Part shown: positions 39,130 through 51,164 of the stretch, piece after piece
Layout: every line of letters starts with the position of its first letter
Position numbering within the stretch: the first letter of the stretch is position 1
Source of the DNA: Symsagittifera roscoffensis
Lineage: Eukaryota; Xenacoelomorpha; Acoela; Convolutidae
DNA length: 64,000 nucleotides
NCBI RefSeq assembly: GCF_963678635.1
Contig: NC_087070.1
Span: 41,047,831-41,111,830 of the forward strand
Direction of reading: 5' to 3'
Notes under the pieces: generated by a model
Seen by the model: the letters and a program-made list of their open reading frames with translations, nothing else
Told to the model about the DNA's origin: nothing
Database searches by the model: none
Position numbers and translations under genes: made by a program

Positions 39130-40010
39130 TTTTTGAATTTTTTTGAGGCGATTTGATTTTTTTTTCATTTCTCAAAAATTTTAGTGTTTCTCAGAAATTT
39201 TAGTGTTTCAATAGAAAGCTCGCCGAATCTTTTTGCCTAATCCCGTTGTCTTTTTCTACCTTACCCCAACTTCTACAGCCTTCAAAAAATTGTGAATGAG
39301 AAATTTTTGACCCATTTTTTGGAATTTTTCTTTTTCTCAAAAACTACCTGCGCTTCCTTCAATGACAATGGCAAGCAGCTATGACAACTTTTCTTGCTTT
39401 TTCTTGCTCTAAAAGACTGTTATCACTCAGAAAAGTCAATTTTTGACCGTTTTTTGATATTTTTCGACAATAATTTTTGAAGTCTCGAAAACTATTCTCC
39501 CAAATCAGAGATCTTGGGTTCTATCGAAAGAGAAGGATAATCTTCTGCATATGCGGCTTTGTCCAATTTTTTTTTCACGAAAAGCTATGGCTCTCTGAAG
39601 AGTCAAATTTTCAGTTTTTGACCGTTTTTTGACCGAAAGTTTTCCCTAAATAAGCGGATAGCGCCCTGTTTTTTTTTACCGTGGTCGTCGGATAAGTCAA
39701 GTTTTGAACGGCCGTTTTTTGAAATCTTTGATTTCTTAACAACTACCCTGCCAAATATGAGATTAAAGATTAAATCGAATGAACCGATTGTGAAAGTTTT
39801 TTCTGCAGAAACGTCGACTGCTTAATTTTTGTTAAAAAAAAAGAACATTGTTGTCCATATAAAAATGTCCACAATCTGAGTTTTTCGCCGCTCTCCAAAA
39901 TTTTTCATTTCTTGAAAACTATCCTGACAAATCTGAGATTAAGAGTTCAATCGCAAAATAGTTTATGGGAATCTCCCGATAGAAGTTGCTTCGCAGTCAC
40001 TAATTCAATA
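39130..40010 (+). repeat. Second satellite family (~175 bp, diverged)
   Basis: Monomers share CTCAAAAACTA-CTGCCAAATCTGAGATTAAG, a TCGAAAGAACCGTTT block and TTCTGCAGATGCGGCGACTG. Copies begin near 39340, 39482, 39733 and 39909. Two more copies lie at 56640-56925. Confidence 0.6.
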
Positions 40011-40454
40011 AAAAGAACTTATTGCGGGAAATTTCTACTTCCATGCCAAATTTCTTTTTGAGTGTAGCTGAAAGAACGGGTATGAGGTATCTCCCCTGCA
40101 CTAGTTCCTAATCACTTAATTTAGTACAGAAATTATTAAGGTTTTGGCTTTTTGAAACAATAGTTTGTCTTTAACAGCTGGGCCCCTAGTTTTAACTATT
40201 ACCCTTGCAATAAGCAAGGGTATAGCGTTCGGGTACTTGACTCTTTTTTTCGCGTGAATGATCAAAATTAGAAATGGTAATTTTAGGTTCAGTTCATAGT
40301 GAATTCCAATTTCTTTGCGTCTCCGGCACACTTGGTCTGGAGGTAACGACTGCGACTGGGACAGCAAAGGTCCTGGGCTGGAATCTGACAAGAACTGCTT
40401 TTTTTCAAACGGCAAGTAGTCAGTTTCAAAAAAATTGTGGGCTAATTCCGACGA

Positions 40455-41670
40455 CTGAAAATGGTGAAAGTCTTTGTATTCGGGTGTATTTTAGTTTTTT
40501 CTTTGTTTTCCACGCAAAATCAGAGGCCACAATAAATCATCGGACAGGGTTGAGTGATATATCATGTCAAAGCACTTACAGTCGTGATTCGATCAACATA
40601 AAAAATTCAAAGAAATCTTAGTGTTGAGAGAAACCTGTTTGAAGTTTTTGATTTTTCGTCTTATTTCGAGCGAACAAAGCGATCATTTTTTCCGAATATT
40701 TTTTTCTTTTAATTTTTCTACCAATTTTTTATTTCAATTTGCTTATTTTTATGACTGTCGAATTTATCTTATCCCCAGTTTTTTGTCAGCTGCTCTCCTC
40801 ACAGCACGCCGAAAAAAAACAATAATTTGAAAAACTTTCTTGTTAGTGTCTGCTTATGTTCTGTCAGCTTATTTACCATTTGGTAGAATTGTTTTTATTC
40901 AGTTTTGTACATTATAGTTGTTCTCTTCTGATTTACCTCTGCTGTTTAATTGTGTTCCGATCTACCTCTGCTGTTTGTAATTTTACTAACGTTGACTTCG
41001 TATGTGTTTTTCTCGCTTAAGTTTTTTATGCTGCCTAAATGCTTTCAACCTATTTTTTTTATCGGATTAGTGAACTAATTTTCAAATTTGTTGATGTTGT
41101 TGATCAAATGTTGTTGATCATGTTTACATCGCTTTTTTATTTTTTTTGCCTTGATAGGTTTCGGGCTATATTATATCGGATTATTCGCCATATATTGCGT
41201 ATTTCGACCAGCGAAAAAAGTTTGTGTGTGCGTGTCTGTGTTTTGAGGGTGAGGGGACTTGATAACTTCTTATAAGCCTTAAATTTTTTTTGGGATTTTT
41301 TTGTCCTTTTTTGAGGTTTAATATTTTCGGTGTATATATCAGCTTTGTGGCCTCAAATTAGATCATGTGACAAGCAAAAAAACTGTTACGAGTATCTGTG
41401 TGTTTCGAGGGTGAGGGTGACTTATTGACTTTTTATAAGTCGTGTTGATTTTTTTTCTGCTCAAAGGGTTTCTGACAAAGTTTGTTCGGCTTTGTTACTG
41501 CTAATTACATTATTTTTTTATGCTAATTTCACATCATATTGTCTCGGCATGTCTGTTTCAAAACTAGCCATATTAATTTTGATAGATCTAGTTTTTTCGA
41601 CTTCTTCGAATTTTTTTCTTGTATTGTATTGCAAGTGGTGCGAAGCTCAGCTTCGCCTCTGTAAAATATC
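40455..41670 (+). repeat. R1 repeat copy with terminal hairpin
   Basis: The left part (40455-40830) is collinear with 29255-29760. The right end is GTGCGAAGCTCAGCTTCGCC, the same hairpin as near 30410 and 56938. The length (~1.2 kb) agrees with the 29255 copy. Confidence 0.6.
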
Positions 41671-41904
41671 GGCATAGAGGCCTCTTTTTGAGTCGTTAAA
41701 AGAACAAAATTGTTTATCTAAACATTTTGATAGAATACTTTAACGTTTTTTTTACTTGAGTTTTTCAATAAAAACAATTTTTTTTTCGGCTCATGGTGTC
41801 TACTCAAGAATTGTCGGCTTTGTAAGTTTCGTTTCGATGCTTCTTTTAAATTCAATTGTTTTACTTCTGGGCATATTACAGATAGTGTTATTACATTTTT
41901 ACAG

Positions 41905-43490
41905 ATAGTGTATGTAGAATAGGAATGATTGGTGAGTTTTCGCCCGAAGTTGATTGGAACATAGACTGTTCGCAACCTGTTGATTCTTTGCCGGCTAGTT
42001 TTCTTACGCGAATCGAGAGAAGAAATGGCGGAGTAAGTTTGCATGCAGCACAACGTTCGACGTCCAGGGGAAGACGAGGTGTATCGAAGAGACCAAAAGG
42101 TTCATATAAAAGTGTTGCAGAGTCATCAGTTAAAGCCTCAGCTGAAATTAATGTAAATGATGACCTGCAGCAGATCTTACATATACAGTGTTCAGCCAAC
42201 CTTCCGGAAAAAAGAGGAAAGGCAAATCATCTGGGCAGCAAACCCAATTTAGGGTCTCAGTTGACAAGTTTGGACTCACTTGAAAAACTCCTCCCATTGA
42301 GAAAGTCGGCAAGAATAGACACTGCGACACGACTAGTTGAAAGAATCACCAATAGTTGCTCTGATCAAGAAACTTTGCAAACAAAAGCTTTTGACCGTCG
42401 TTTAGTGGAATCATCGCAGGTGCCCAACTCGATATTCTCTACCCCGAACGAAAATATTCGTAGTACTCCAAAGTTAATCAAACTCGGTGACCAAAAACGT
42501 CCAAGAGTCAACAGGCCACATGCAAGAACCCCCTTGTTGAACAGACATGAGTTTGAAAACATTGATTCCCAAATTGTTTCAAGAACGAAGTCTCCTATTG
42601 CGAACTTTGCGAGTAAGTTGTTGAACAGTAACGCCTGTGACAGTGACGCGGACAGTAAGTCTGATTTCAACAGTTCAATTCTAGACGATGACTTGATTGT
42701 TGCTTCTCAGATGATTCTCGAAGAAGATGAAACTTCATGTTCAGAGTTGGTGCCACAAAAAATACCTGACACATCTTGGCGGAGCAAGTCAGGCCAACAA
42801 GCATCAGCGCCTGTATCCAAATTGACTATTTGTACTTCTTCGTCAAATGTAGAGCGTGCAAATTGTATTATGAATAGCAAGAAATGTGTGTCTAATCGAC
42901 AGTTTGAAGTAAGATCAGGCTTAGATGTACAGACAAATGATCAGTCTAAAGGCAATAAGGAAAGTCAGTTCAGTAGTGCAATAAATGACAGTCTAGACTC
43001 ACTCTTTATGAGTAAGTCTCAGCCACTCTCAACAGACGAGGGCTTCGACAGTGACGATGAAGACTTCTTCAACATCGAAATCGAATCGGATGACAGTTTC
43101 GCAAACGCAGTTGCAGATTTCGATTTTGAAATCAATTCAGATCCGAAGTCTGATTACAAAAAAGGCGACTTTGTACCTTCTATTTCTAATAACTCTAAGT
43201 CCGCCCACATTAGATCAGATTCAAACAACATGGGATCTGCGACTGAGACGCAGAAACCTCCATCTAAATTCACATTCAAACCGAATTCACAGAGCAATAG
43301 AAGCGAGAAAGTTTCTGTTAAAAGTACGCCAGGCAAATCGAGAAGTTTCAAACGATGCTCCAGTTTTCAACAAGAGTCGAGCAGTTCTATTTCATCAAAG
43401 TCATCTAGCATTCAGAGTCAAATTGAACTGAAAAGGAGACAGGCTTTAGAGAAACTTAACAAAAATAGTCAAAACAAACTAAGTAAATAA
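41905..43490 (+). CDS. Large terminal exon of an RPA-binding protein, ETAA1-like
   Basis: This is a 521-codon open frame from the ATG at 41925 (open back to an acceptor TTTTTACAG at 41904) to TAA at 43488-43490. The protein is Ser/Asn/Asp-rich and mostly disordered. Near the end QSQIELKRRQALEKLNKN fits the amphipathic basic helix that binds RPA32 in ETAA1, SMARCAL1, TIPIN and XPA. Acidic-hydrophobic stretches (SSILDDDLIVASQMILEEDE ~230; DSDDEDFFNIEIESDD ~375) resemble the acidic motifs that bind RPA70N. The N-terminal SPEVDWNIDCSQP contains a tryptophan motif of the kind found in ATR-activating regions. Together these suggest ETAA1, which recruits and activates ATR at stressed forks. The coding status is secure because of length; the family call is tentative. 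The ATG may be internal if upstream exons are coding. Confidence 0.55.
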
Positions 43491-44387
43491 ACTTTAAACT
43501 GACATTTGAAACAGTCGTGTGCAATAATGCCTAGATATCTATTTAGTTGTTTAGATTTTTATCAGCCAATACATTTTTTATTTCAGAAGACTGCATTTTT
43601 GAGAGGATGGAGAATTTCGGTTGCATAATCTTGGGTGTTTTAATGAATCAAAGTGATTGCATGGCAATCTACCAAACTCTGCTCTAATTTTTGTCCGAAT
43701 TCACAAAATTCCGCGCTGCGTGGAGTTCTCTGATATAATTGTCCTTTCAGTTAATTTTAAAAGCTTCGCCTGCTGCTGATTTTTTGTGATTGCATAACGC
43801 TCAAAAAGTAATTCAGACAATATAATAACGCCGAGATCTTTCAAAAATTTAAAGTGAGATTTTTGTATAGGTATTCATATCAACCCAAAGATCACCCTTA
43901 CAATTGTGTTTTTTTAGCTCGATTTGCTTGATTAATTTAACGTTAATAATTTGAAGCAATTGCTTCCGATAAAAACATTATGTTTTATGTAATTTTTGAT
44001 CAAAATGAACGATGATAAAAGCATGAATACTGATTTTGGTAAAAATATACGCATTTTAGTCACAGAACATTTATGCCGAACATCTAATCACTATAATTGC
44101 CTGGCTTGTGTGGTGAAGTAGTTCACGATTACAGTGTTCCAAGTTCCTCTCTTTTTCTTTGGATTCCATTTTACCGTTATAATTCGATCGGCTCACCGCT
44201 TAATTTTGCACTGCTCATTTAGATCACCAAAGACGTGTTGTGTTGTGCACGGAAAAAATTGAAAGTTCCAAGGTTAAATGCTTCGAAAAAAAAATTGGCA
44301 AAAGCGGTCTCTAAAAGGTTCTGTAGACTAATTGGTCACTTTTACGAAGAAAAAAAGTCACAACCTAATTTTACTAAATATATATTT
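43491..44387. other. Intergenic sequence, no recognised feature
   Basis: AT-rich sequence downstream of the ETAA1-like stop. AATAAAC overlapping the stop region is a possible polyadenylation signal. No other gene is seen. Confidence 0.45.
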
Positions 44388-44690
44388 GCCAGCACTTAGC
44401 AAAGTGGTAAGGCGTTCACTTCGAGATCATCAAATCGTGCAATCGATCCCCTGCCATAGCAATTATAGTGTGAGGAGAAGCTCTCCTTTGAACTCTAGCT
44501 TCAGGTCTACTCCAGCCTGACCGATTACGGCTGCAATAGTGGTGCCACGTGAAAGTTCTACAGTCAAAAAGAAACGACCTTGAGTCGCAAAAAAAGAGCT
44601 TCGCTCAACAAAATAACTCAGTCTGGAATGTGGGGAAATTAGAGAAACGGACTGCTGAAACGCAGAAACCACAATTATTATCATCATTAT
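44388..44690 (+). repeat. tRNA-derived SINE (~300 bp)
   Basis: The head GCCAGCACTTAGCAAAGTGG with GTAAGGCG and GCAATCGATCCCCTGCCA has A- and B-box-like blocks in tRNA spacing. It is followed by a non-tRNA body to a simple ATTATTATCATC tail. No functional tRNA fold is apparent. Confidence 0.55.
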
Positions 44691-45012
44691 CTATGCTATA
44701 TTTAAATGAGTGTGATATAGCATAATAAAATGAGTGTGAAACGTATCTTGCCATGTTTAAGCGTTTTTTTTTTCAACGGTTACGGACATAACGTATCTAT
44801 GCTTGGTTAAGCATTATTACACCGAAGACTTTAGTCAAGGTGTTATGGTATCGTGTAACGGGTTTTTTTTTTAATGTTGTCTGTTGTCAAGTGTCGACAA
44901 ATAACGTCCACAGTTATCAATTAATCAATTATCATGTGGGCTGGACTATATCGCGCTATGTCACGTGATTGCGTATGTTTGTTTCTTTATTTGTTCATCT
45001 TTATTTATTTTG

Positions 45013-45300
45013 GTGTATACATGTGTTAGTACGATTTTTAGCTCTAGAACTGTTATTCCATGATCTTTGTCAATATAGCAAAAATTTGACGTATACATGT
45101 GTTAGTACGATTTTTAGCTCTCGAACTGTTATTTCATGATCTTTGCCAATATAGCAAAATGTTGGTGTATACATGTGTTCGTACGATTTTTAGCTCACGA
45201 ACTGTTATTTCAGGCTCTTTGTCAATATAGTAAAATTTTGGTGTATACATGTGTTAGTACGATTTTTTGTTCTAGAACTGTTATTCTTCAATTATTAGTT
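45013..45300 (+). repeat. ~76-bp tandem repeat, 3.7 copies
   Basis: GTATACATGTGTTAGTACG starts at 45015, 45091, 45166 and 45243, each followed by ATTTTTAGCTCTAGAACTG, TTATTTCATGATCTTTG and CAATATAGCAAAA. Confidence 0.9.
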
Positions 45301-45419
45301 GTTCAAGTTGTTTGGTTTTATCTTCAGTTTCTATGCCTTCGGTGTATTGCGCGTAGCGCCTATGTTCGTATATTGCAATGCTTGAGATTTTTTTTCGATT
45401 TTCCAGTTTGAATCTAGTG

Positions 45420-47540
45420 TTTGTTCCACTAGGAAATAGCTACAAAATAGCAAGATGCTGTCAGAAATCCCCCAGGGTTGCGAATTTGGTCTCTAATTAT
45501 GAATTCCCAAATCTTTTTAGTGTACGAGATACGACGATTTTTTTGATTTTTCAAAGTTTTTCAGAAAACTCAAATTACAAAATAATTTTAATAATTTGAA
45601 ATTCCCAAACCTGTAGTTGGGTGCTGTCAGAAAACTCTCAAGGATTGCGTATCTTGCCTCCAAGTATGAATGCTCAAATTCTAGTAGTTTTCGAGATATG
45701 ACGTGCCTTATGATTTAATTTTAACTTTTCAGAAAACTCAAATTACAAAAAAAATATTAAATTTTGAAAATCTCAACCCTGTAGTTGGGTGCTGTCCGAG
45801 TATTCTCAAGGATTGCGCATCTTGCCTCCAAATATGACTGCTCAATTTCTGGTAGTTTTCGAGATGACATGTTTTATGATTTATTTTATACTTTTCAGAA
45901 AACTCAATTTACAAAAAATTTTACTTGTTTTGAAATCCCCAACACTGTAGTTGGGTGCTGTCAGTGTATTCTCAAGGATTGCGTATCTTGCCTCCAAATA
46001 TGACTGCTCAATATCTTGAAGTTTTCGAGAAATGACTTGTATGATTTTTTGAAAAACTTTTCAGTAACTTTATTTGATAAAATTAAGAACAACAATTGAA
46101 ATTTGCAACCCTGTAGCTGGGTGCTGTAAGAGTTCTCTCAAGGATTGCGTATCTTGCCTCCAAATATGACTGCTCAATTTCTGGTAGTTTTCGAGATGAC
46201 ATATTTTATGATTTATTTTAAACTTTTCAGAAAACTCAATTTACAAAAAATTTTACATGTTTTGAAATCCCCAACCCTGTAGTTGGGTGCTGTCAGTGTA
46301 CTCTCAAGGATTGCGTATCTTGCCTCCAAATATGACTGCTCAATATCTTGAAGTTTTCGAGAAGTGACTTGTTGTATAATTTTTTGAAAAACTGTTCAGT
46401 AACTTTATTTGACAAAATTATATACAACAATTGAAATTTGCAACCCTGTAGTTGGGTGCTGTCAGAGTACTCTCAAGGATTGCGTATCTTGCCTCCGAAA
46501 ACAACTCAAATTCTTGAAGTTATCAAGATTTTACTCGTATGATTTCTTTTAAATTTTTCAGTAATTTTAATTTACAAAATCTTTTACAACATTCGAAAAC
46601 TCCAACCCTCTAGTTGTGTACTGTCACAGTACTCGCAAGGATTGTGAATATTGCCTCCAAATATGACTGCTCAAGTTTCTGTAGTTTTCGAGATATGGCG
46701 TATTTTATGATTTCTTTTCAATTTTTCAGAAAAGTTGGATTTTAAAAATTTCAAGAGATTTGAAATTCCTAGTCTTGTAGTTGGGTACTGTGAGGGTACT
46801 CTCAAAAGTTTCAAGATCCAAATCATGCATCCAATTGCGACTGCTAAACTGCTATTAGTTTTGGAGATATGACGTTTCTTATGATGTTTCAACAAGTTTA
46901 AAGAGAAATAAAATGTAATTTTTTTTTGAAATTTTGAAATGCCAACTAATCTATTTGGGGGCTGTCAAAATCCTGTCGGGGGTTGTGAAGCTCACTTCCA
47001 ACTATGATTTTTCAAATCTTTGTAGCTTACGAGCTATGAAGTTTTTTTGTGATTTTTTGAAAAGTTTCAGAAAACTTGAATTCACGTTTTTTTCAAATTT
47101 TGAAATTCCCATTCCTAAGATCGACGCTGTCAGAGGTCTTTTAGGGGTTGGGAATATCGCCTCCAAAGATGAAACAACTCAAATTTTTTTTTCAGTTTTC
47201 CAGTTATGACGTTTATTGTGATTTTTAAAAAAATTTCAACAAAAATATATTTTTTTCAAATTTTAATTGAAATTTGAAGCCCTTGTCCTTGTAATGGGGG
47301 ACTATCAAATTATTTTCAATGCTTGCGAATCTTGTATCCAAATTTGACTGCTCAATTTTTTGTAGTATTCGAGATAAGCGTTTTTTTTGGCTTTTTAAAA
47401 AAAAATTAGAAAACGTTCATAAATTGAATTTTTTTTTTAACTTTTGATATTTCCAACCCTTTAGTTAGGAGTTGTCGGATCACTCGAGGTGTTCGCGAAT
47501 CTCGCCTTCACATATGACTGCTCAAAGTTTTGTAATTTTG
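45420..47540 (+). repeat. ~167-bp satellite, block 2 (main block)
   Basis: About twelve monomers, best preserved at 45611-46780, where CTGTAGTTGGGTGCTGTC cores recur at 45611, 45779, 45945, 46111, 46277 and 46446 (steps 166-169). Each monomer continues CTCTCAAGGATTGCGTATC, TTGCCTCCAAATATGACTGC and TAGTTTTCGAGAT. Monomers decay towards the right edge. Confidence 0.9.
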
Positions 47541-48484
47541 CATTACACGCTAGTTATTATTATTTTACGCAGACGTCGACTTTCGAACGGATAAGCGACG
47601 CAGCCATAGCTGATATGCAAGTTGAAAATTTAACAAAAATTCAAACTGACTCAACATTTCCGTGCTCGTCAGAAAAATGGCAAAAAGTGTTCCGATGCCC
47701 TCATGTTTGCGTCAAAATTCATGTTTGTGTCTTTCATCGATGCGCGATAGCCCCGACTGCTTGACAGACTCTTCCAATGGGGTTTTATTTTCTGTATTTG
47801 ATGGAGAGTTTTTTTATTTCAAGAAGTCTGTTTTCATGCCAACTTTTCCTGCTAAAACGATTTCGGTTGATAACAATGAAAAGACTCTTTCTAAGTCTCT
47901 CAGAGCTGTTTGACGAAAGAGCTGTCTTGCTGCAACAATCTTAAACTAGATCTCCAAAATGCGCATAGGGGTTAAAATTAAACTTAGCACTAAGTAGAAA
48001 ACAAGTTTGTGCTGATGACGCGCAGTGTGGCAAATTTTAGGAAGCGTTTGAATCTGAATTTAAAAAGTATCCCAAAAAATTTACACATAATACAAAAAAA
48101 ACATGCACGACACTGCTATTTTATGGACGACGCAGTTAATTTGGGAGACTGGCAGTTTTGATGTGCTTAGAAGAATAAAGGTTGACAAATATTGTATTTA
48201 AAATGCTATTACAGTCGGTTGAACGTTTTTTTTTGCTGAGTTTTCAAAAAATGAAGGAGCAGTATTGGTTTTCTTAAGCTATCCCGGCGCAATTCTTAGC
48301 TAGGTACAAAAATTGGGTATGATTTATAATAATAATAGATTGTTATCAGACTCGCAAATTTGTTGACTACTTACGATATTAGCAACAATTATATCCCAGA
48401 ATGAAGCCTGAGAGAACGTATTTAGACCAAAAAGTCCTTTTTCAAGCGTCGTTGGGTGGAAAAATTTTCAATTTATGTAATGCT
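47541..48484. other. Intergenic sequence, no recognised feature
   Basis: A few short open frames (for example 47489-47764 and 47662-47913) without family resemblance or splice support. Confidence 0.4.
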
Positions 48485-48640
48485 GAAAAGGTCAAAAAAA
48501 ACTGTAGAAAATGTAGCAAACAATTTAGAAAAAACTGTAGCAAATGTAGCACAACAAATGTAGAAAAAACTGTAGTAAATGTAGCACAAAAAAATGTAGC
48601 AAAAATTCTAGTAAATATAGCAACAAATTGCTTGACTTTT
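48485..48640 (+). repeat. Short tandem repeat of AACTGTAGCAAATGTAGCAC
   Basis: Irregular iterations of ACTGTAGNAAATGTAGCA, about five units, producing a Lys/Asn/Val-rich pseudo-ORF on the plus strand. Confidence 0.75.
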
Positions 48641-49345
48641 GATTTTTTTTTTATAAAGTTTGCTATTCCTCACAAGATACCATAGCGATGAGGGTAATAG
48701 TTTAAAAAATCCGTAGTATGACCTACCTTTCTTTGTTAGTGACATTTGTTGTATTGAGAGAAAAAGATTCGATTAAGAAGATTTGTATCGTGTCCCAGTG
48801 TCATCCGCCTCTTCAATGGGGGACCGGCTATTGCGAAAGGGATGACACCCCCTCCCCACGTTTCGTCTTGCATTGAGTAGGATTGGGGTCTAAAAACAAA
48901 AAAACGAGCTCCTTACTACTAGCAGGTCTAAAGATGTGTGCAGCTCTCTGTCCTTTCATTTTTTTCGTTAAAATACTTAGTGGTTTTCAACAATTCTTTT
49001 TTCTAAAATTTAAAAAAAGTTTAGTTGGATTTTAAATACAAAAGTTAGACTATTTTTAAGCGTCGATGAAGATGAACATTGTTCAGGTTCATACTCTAAT
49101 ATAGGTCGCGATGATTTTTTTTCAGGAAAAGTCTTCAAGTTTGTTCCGGCCTAAAATTACTTTTTCGCGGTTTGACTTTTTTTTAAATTCAATTAATTTC
49201 TTTTCCTAAAGGCAAGGCAAGCTCCTCTATCGATGAGCAAATGTTTAAAGGCCACCAAAAACGTGATTCAAATCTAATTTCGAAAATGTGATTTTGTTTT
49301 CAGATATAACAGCTGAATAAAAATTTTACCTATTGATCCCGTTTT
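48641..49345. other. Intergenic sequence, no recognised feature
   Basis: A GC-richer patch at about 48790-48880 has no ORF. A further stretch (49190-49330) resembles 34920-35040 and 55930-56060 (GGCAAGCTC, AAAACGTGATTC, GAATAAAAATTTTA), a low-copy dispersed repeat. Confidence 0.4.
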
Positions 49346-49349
49346 CTCA

Positions 49350-49490
49350 ATTTTATACTAAAATTAAATGCGTGTGATGGCTATCTTCCCATGCTTAGGG
49401 TATATCAATTTTGCATGTTTAACGAAAGAGTTTTTGCACGTTTAAGTTATATCGTATTTTGCCATTCGTAAGATTTTTTTTCCGTTTATG
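49350..49490 (+). repeat. R2 repeat copy
   Basis: AAATGCGTGTGATGGCTATCTTCC and AAGTTATATCGTATTTTGCCATT match the R2 copies at 35986 and 36226. Confidence 0.45.
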
Positions 49491-49664
49491 AACGCTCGGC
49501 TTTTTGAAAGGCTCATCTGGAAGCTCTAGCAATGACACCAGCATGGAAAGGGAGGAGAATGGCAGCGAAGTGTAGTGTAAGGGGCGGATTCATGCATCTA
49601 TACATGAAGTAATGGGCGGCATTTTCCGTTTCAGCATTTATTTTAGCAAAGTTGACGAAAGGTA

Positions 49665-50930
49665 CCCTATGGTGGGGTGCTTTCAGGGTTTGCGAAACTG
49701 GCCTGCAAATTTGAATACCTATATCTTTTTAGTTTCCGAGATATGAGGCTGATGATAATTTTTGAATTTTTTTTCAAAAATTGCAGATTTAAAACACTTG
49801 ACATAATTTTGGCTCTCAAGGCCTTCTCAAATTTTTGTAGCTTCCAAGATTTACGTTTTTTAATGTTTTTCGTAGAGTTTTTTTGAAAAATCATCAAAGC
49901 AAACCGTAGCTCATACATTTAAAATCCGAACCCTGTACTTCCAAATATGCCTGCTCTATCTGTTTAGTTTTCGAGACATGACGTTTCTTATTTTTTTAAA
50001 GTTTTTAACTTTTTTTTTATAAATCGTACTTTTAAAACACTTGGAAAAAATTCAATTTAAGAACCTTTTAGTGAGGTTCTATCAGTATATTCTCAGTATT
50101 GCAAATTTTGCTTCCAAATATGCCAGCTCTATCTGTTCAGTTTCAGAGATATAACATTTTTTTATCTGTTTTTGAGTTTGTTTTTTTAATTTTAGGTATG
50201 AAACCTTTGTTAAAATTGAAAAACCAAATCCCTATAGTGGGTTTCTGTCAGGTACTCTTAGTTGTTTAAAATCTTGCCTCCAATTTTGCCTGCTCTTTTT
50301 TTTAAATTCGTTTTTAAAATCTAAGATTTGAAACACTTGACAAAATTTGAAATTCGGAGCTCTACAGTGGTATTCTATGAAACTACTCTAAGAGATTGCA
50401 AATCTTGCCTTCAAATACGTCTGCTCAAATTTGTTCAGTTCCCGAGATAAAATGGTGTTTTGTTTTTTGGAGAAGTTTTTTAGAATCTTAGATTTAAAAC
50501 ACCTGACAAAAATTGAAATTCCGAAGCCTATAGTAGAAATCTCTTAAAATACTCTCAAGGTTGCCTTTGTTGCATCCACGTTTGACTCCTCAAAGCTTTT
50601 AGCTTTGGAGATATGACGTTTTCCTTAAGTGTTCAGCAAGAGATTTTTAACAGTAATAGGTTTGCATGGTTTCACAAATTTTGAACAACTCAATCCTCTA
50701 GTTGGCGCTGTCAGGGTACTCTCACAGCGTTGCAAGTCTCACCTCCAAGTTTAACTGCTCAACGTTTTTCTAATCCGAGATATGGCGTTCTTAAGAATTT
50801 TCAAAAGTGAAAACATCATTATTTAAATCCTAAAACAACTTTTTCTCAAAATTTGAATTTGTTGATCTTTTGGTGATGCAATGTCAGTGTAATCCCAGCA
50901 GTTGCAGATTTAGAATATATATACAATGAT
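49665..50930 (+). repeat. ~167-bp satellite, block 3 (most diverged)
   Basis: About eight monomers with CTATAGTGGGTTCTGTCAGG, TTGCAAATCTTGCCTCCAA and GAGATATGACGTTTT blocks, spaced about 120-170 bp. Same family as blocks 1 and 2. Confidence 0.7.
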
Positions 50931-51164
50931 TGCATAAACCTTTTTTACCTCCGCGATATGAAGTTTTTTGCTCAAAAAAGTTATATAAAAAGCTCTGATT
51001 TGTTTTCGACGTGAAGTTTTCGATCCTACGGTGGTGTGATGCGAAGTTACTCACAGAGGTTGAAAATTTGGCTTCTAAATTTGACTACTCAGATCTTTTC
51101 AGTAACCTCAGATCCAGTCAGCCACCCATATTTCCAATTAGCCATCTTTCGATTTAGCTATCGT

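Noticed and set aside
41718-42199. Minus-strand open frames opposite the ETAA1-like exon
   Set aside because: The plus-strand frame is five times longer and has recognisable motifs; the minus-strand ones do not.
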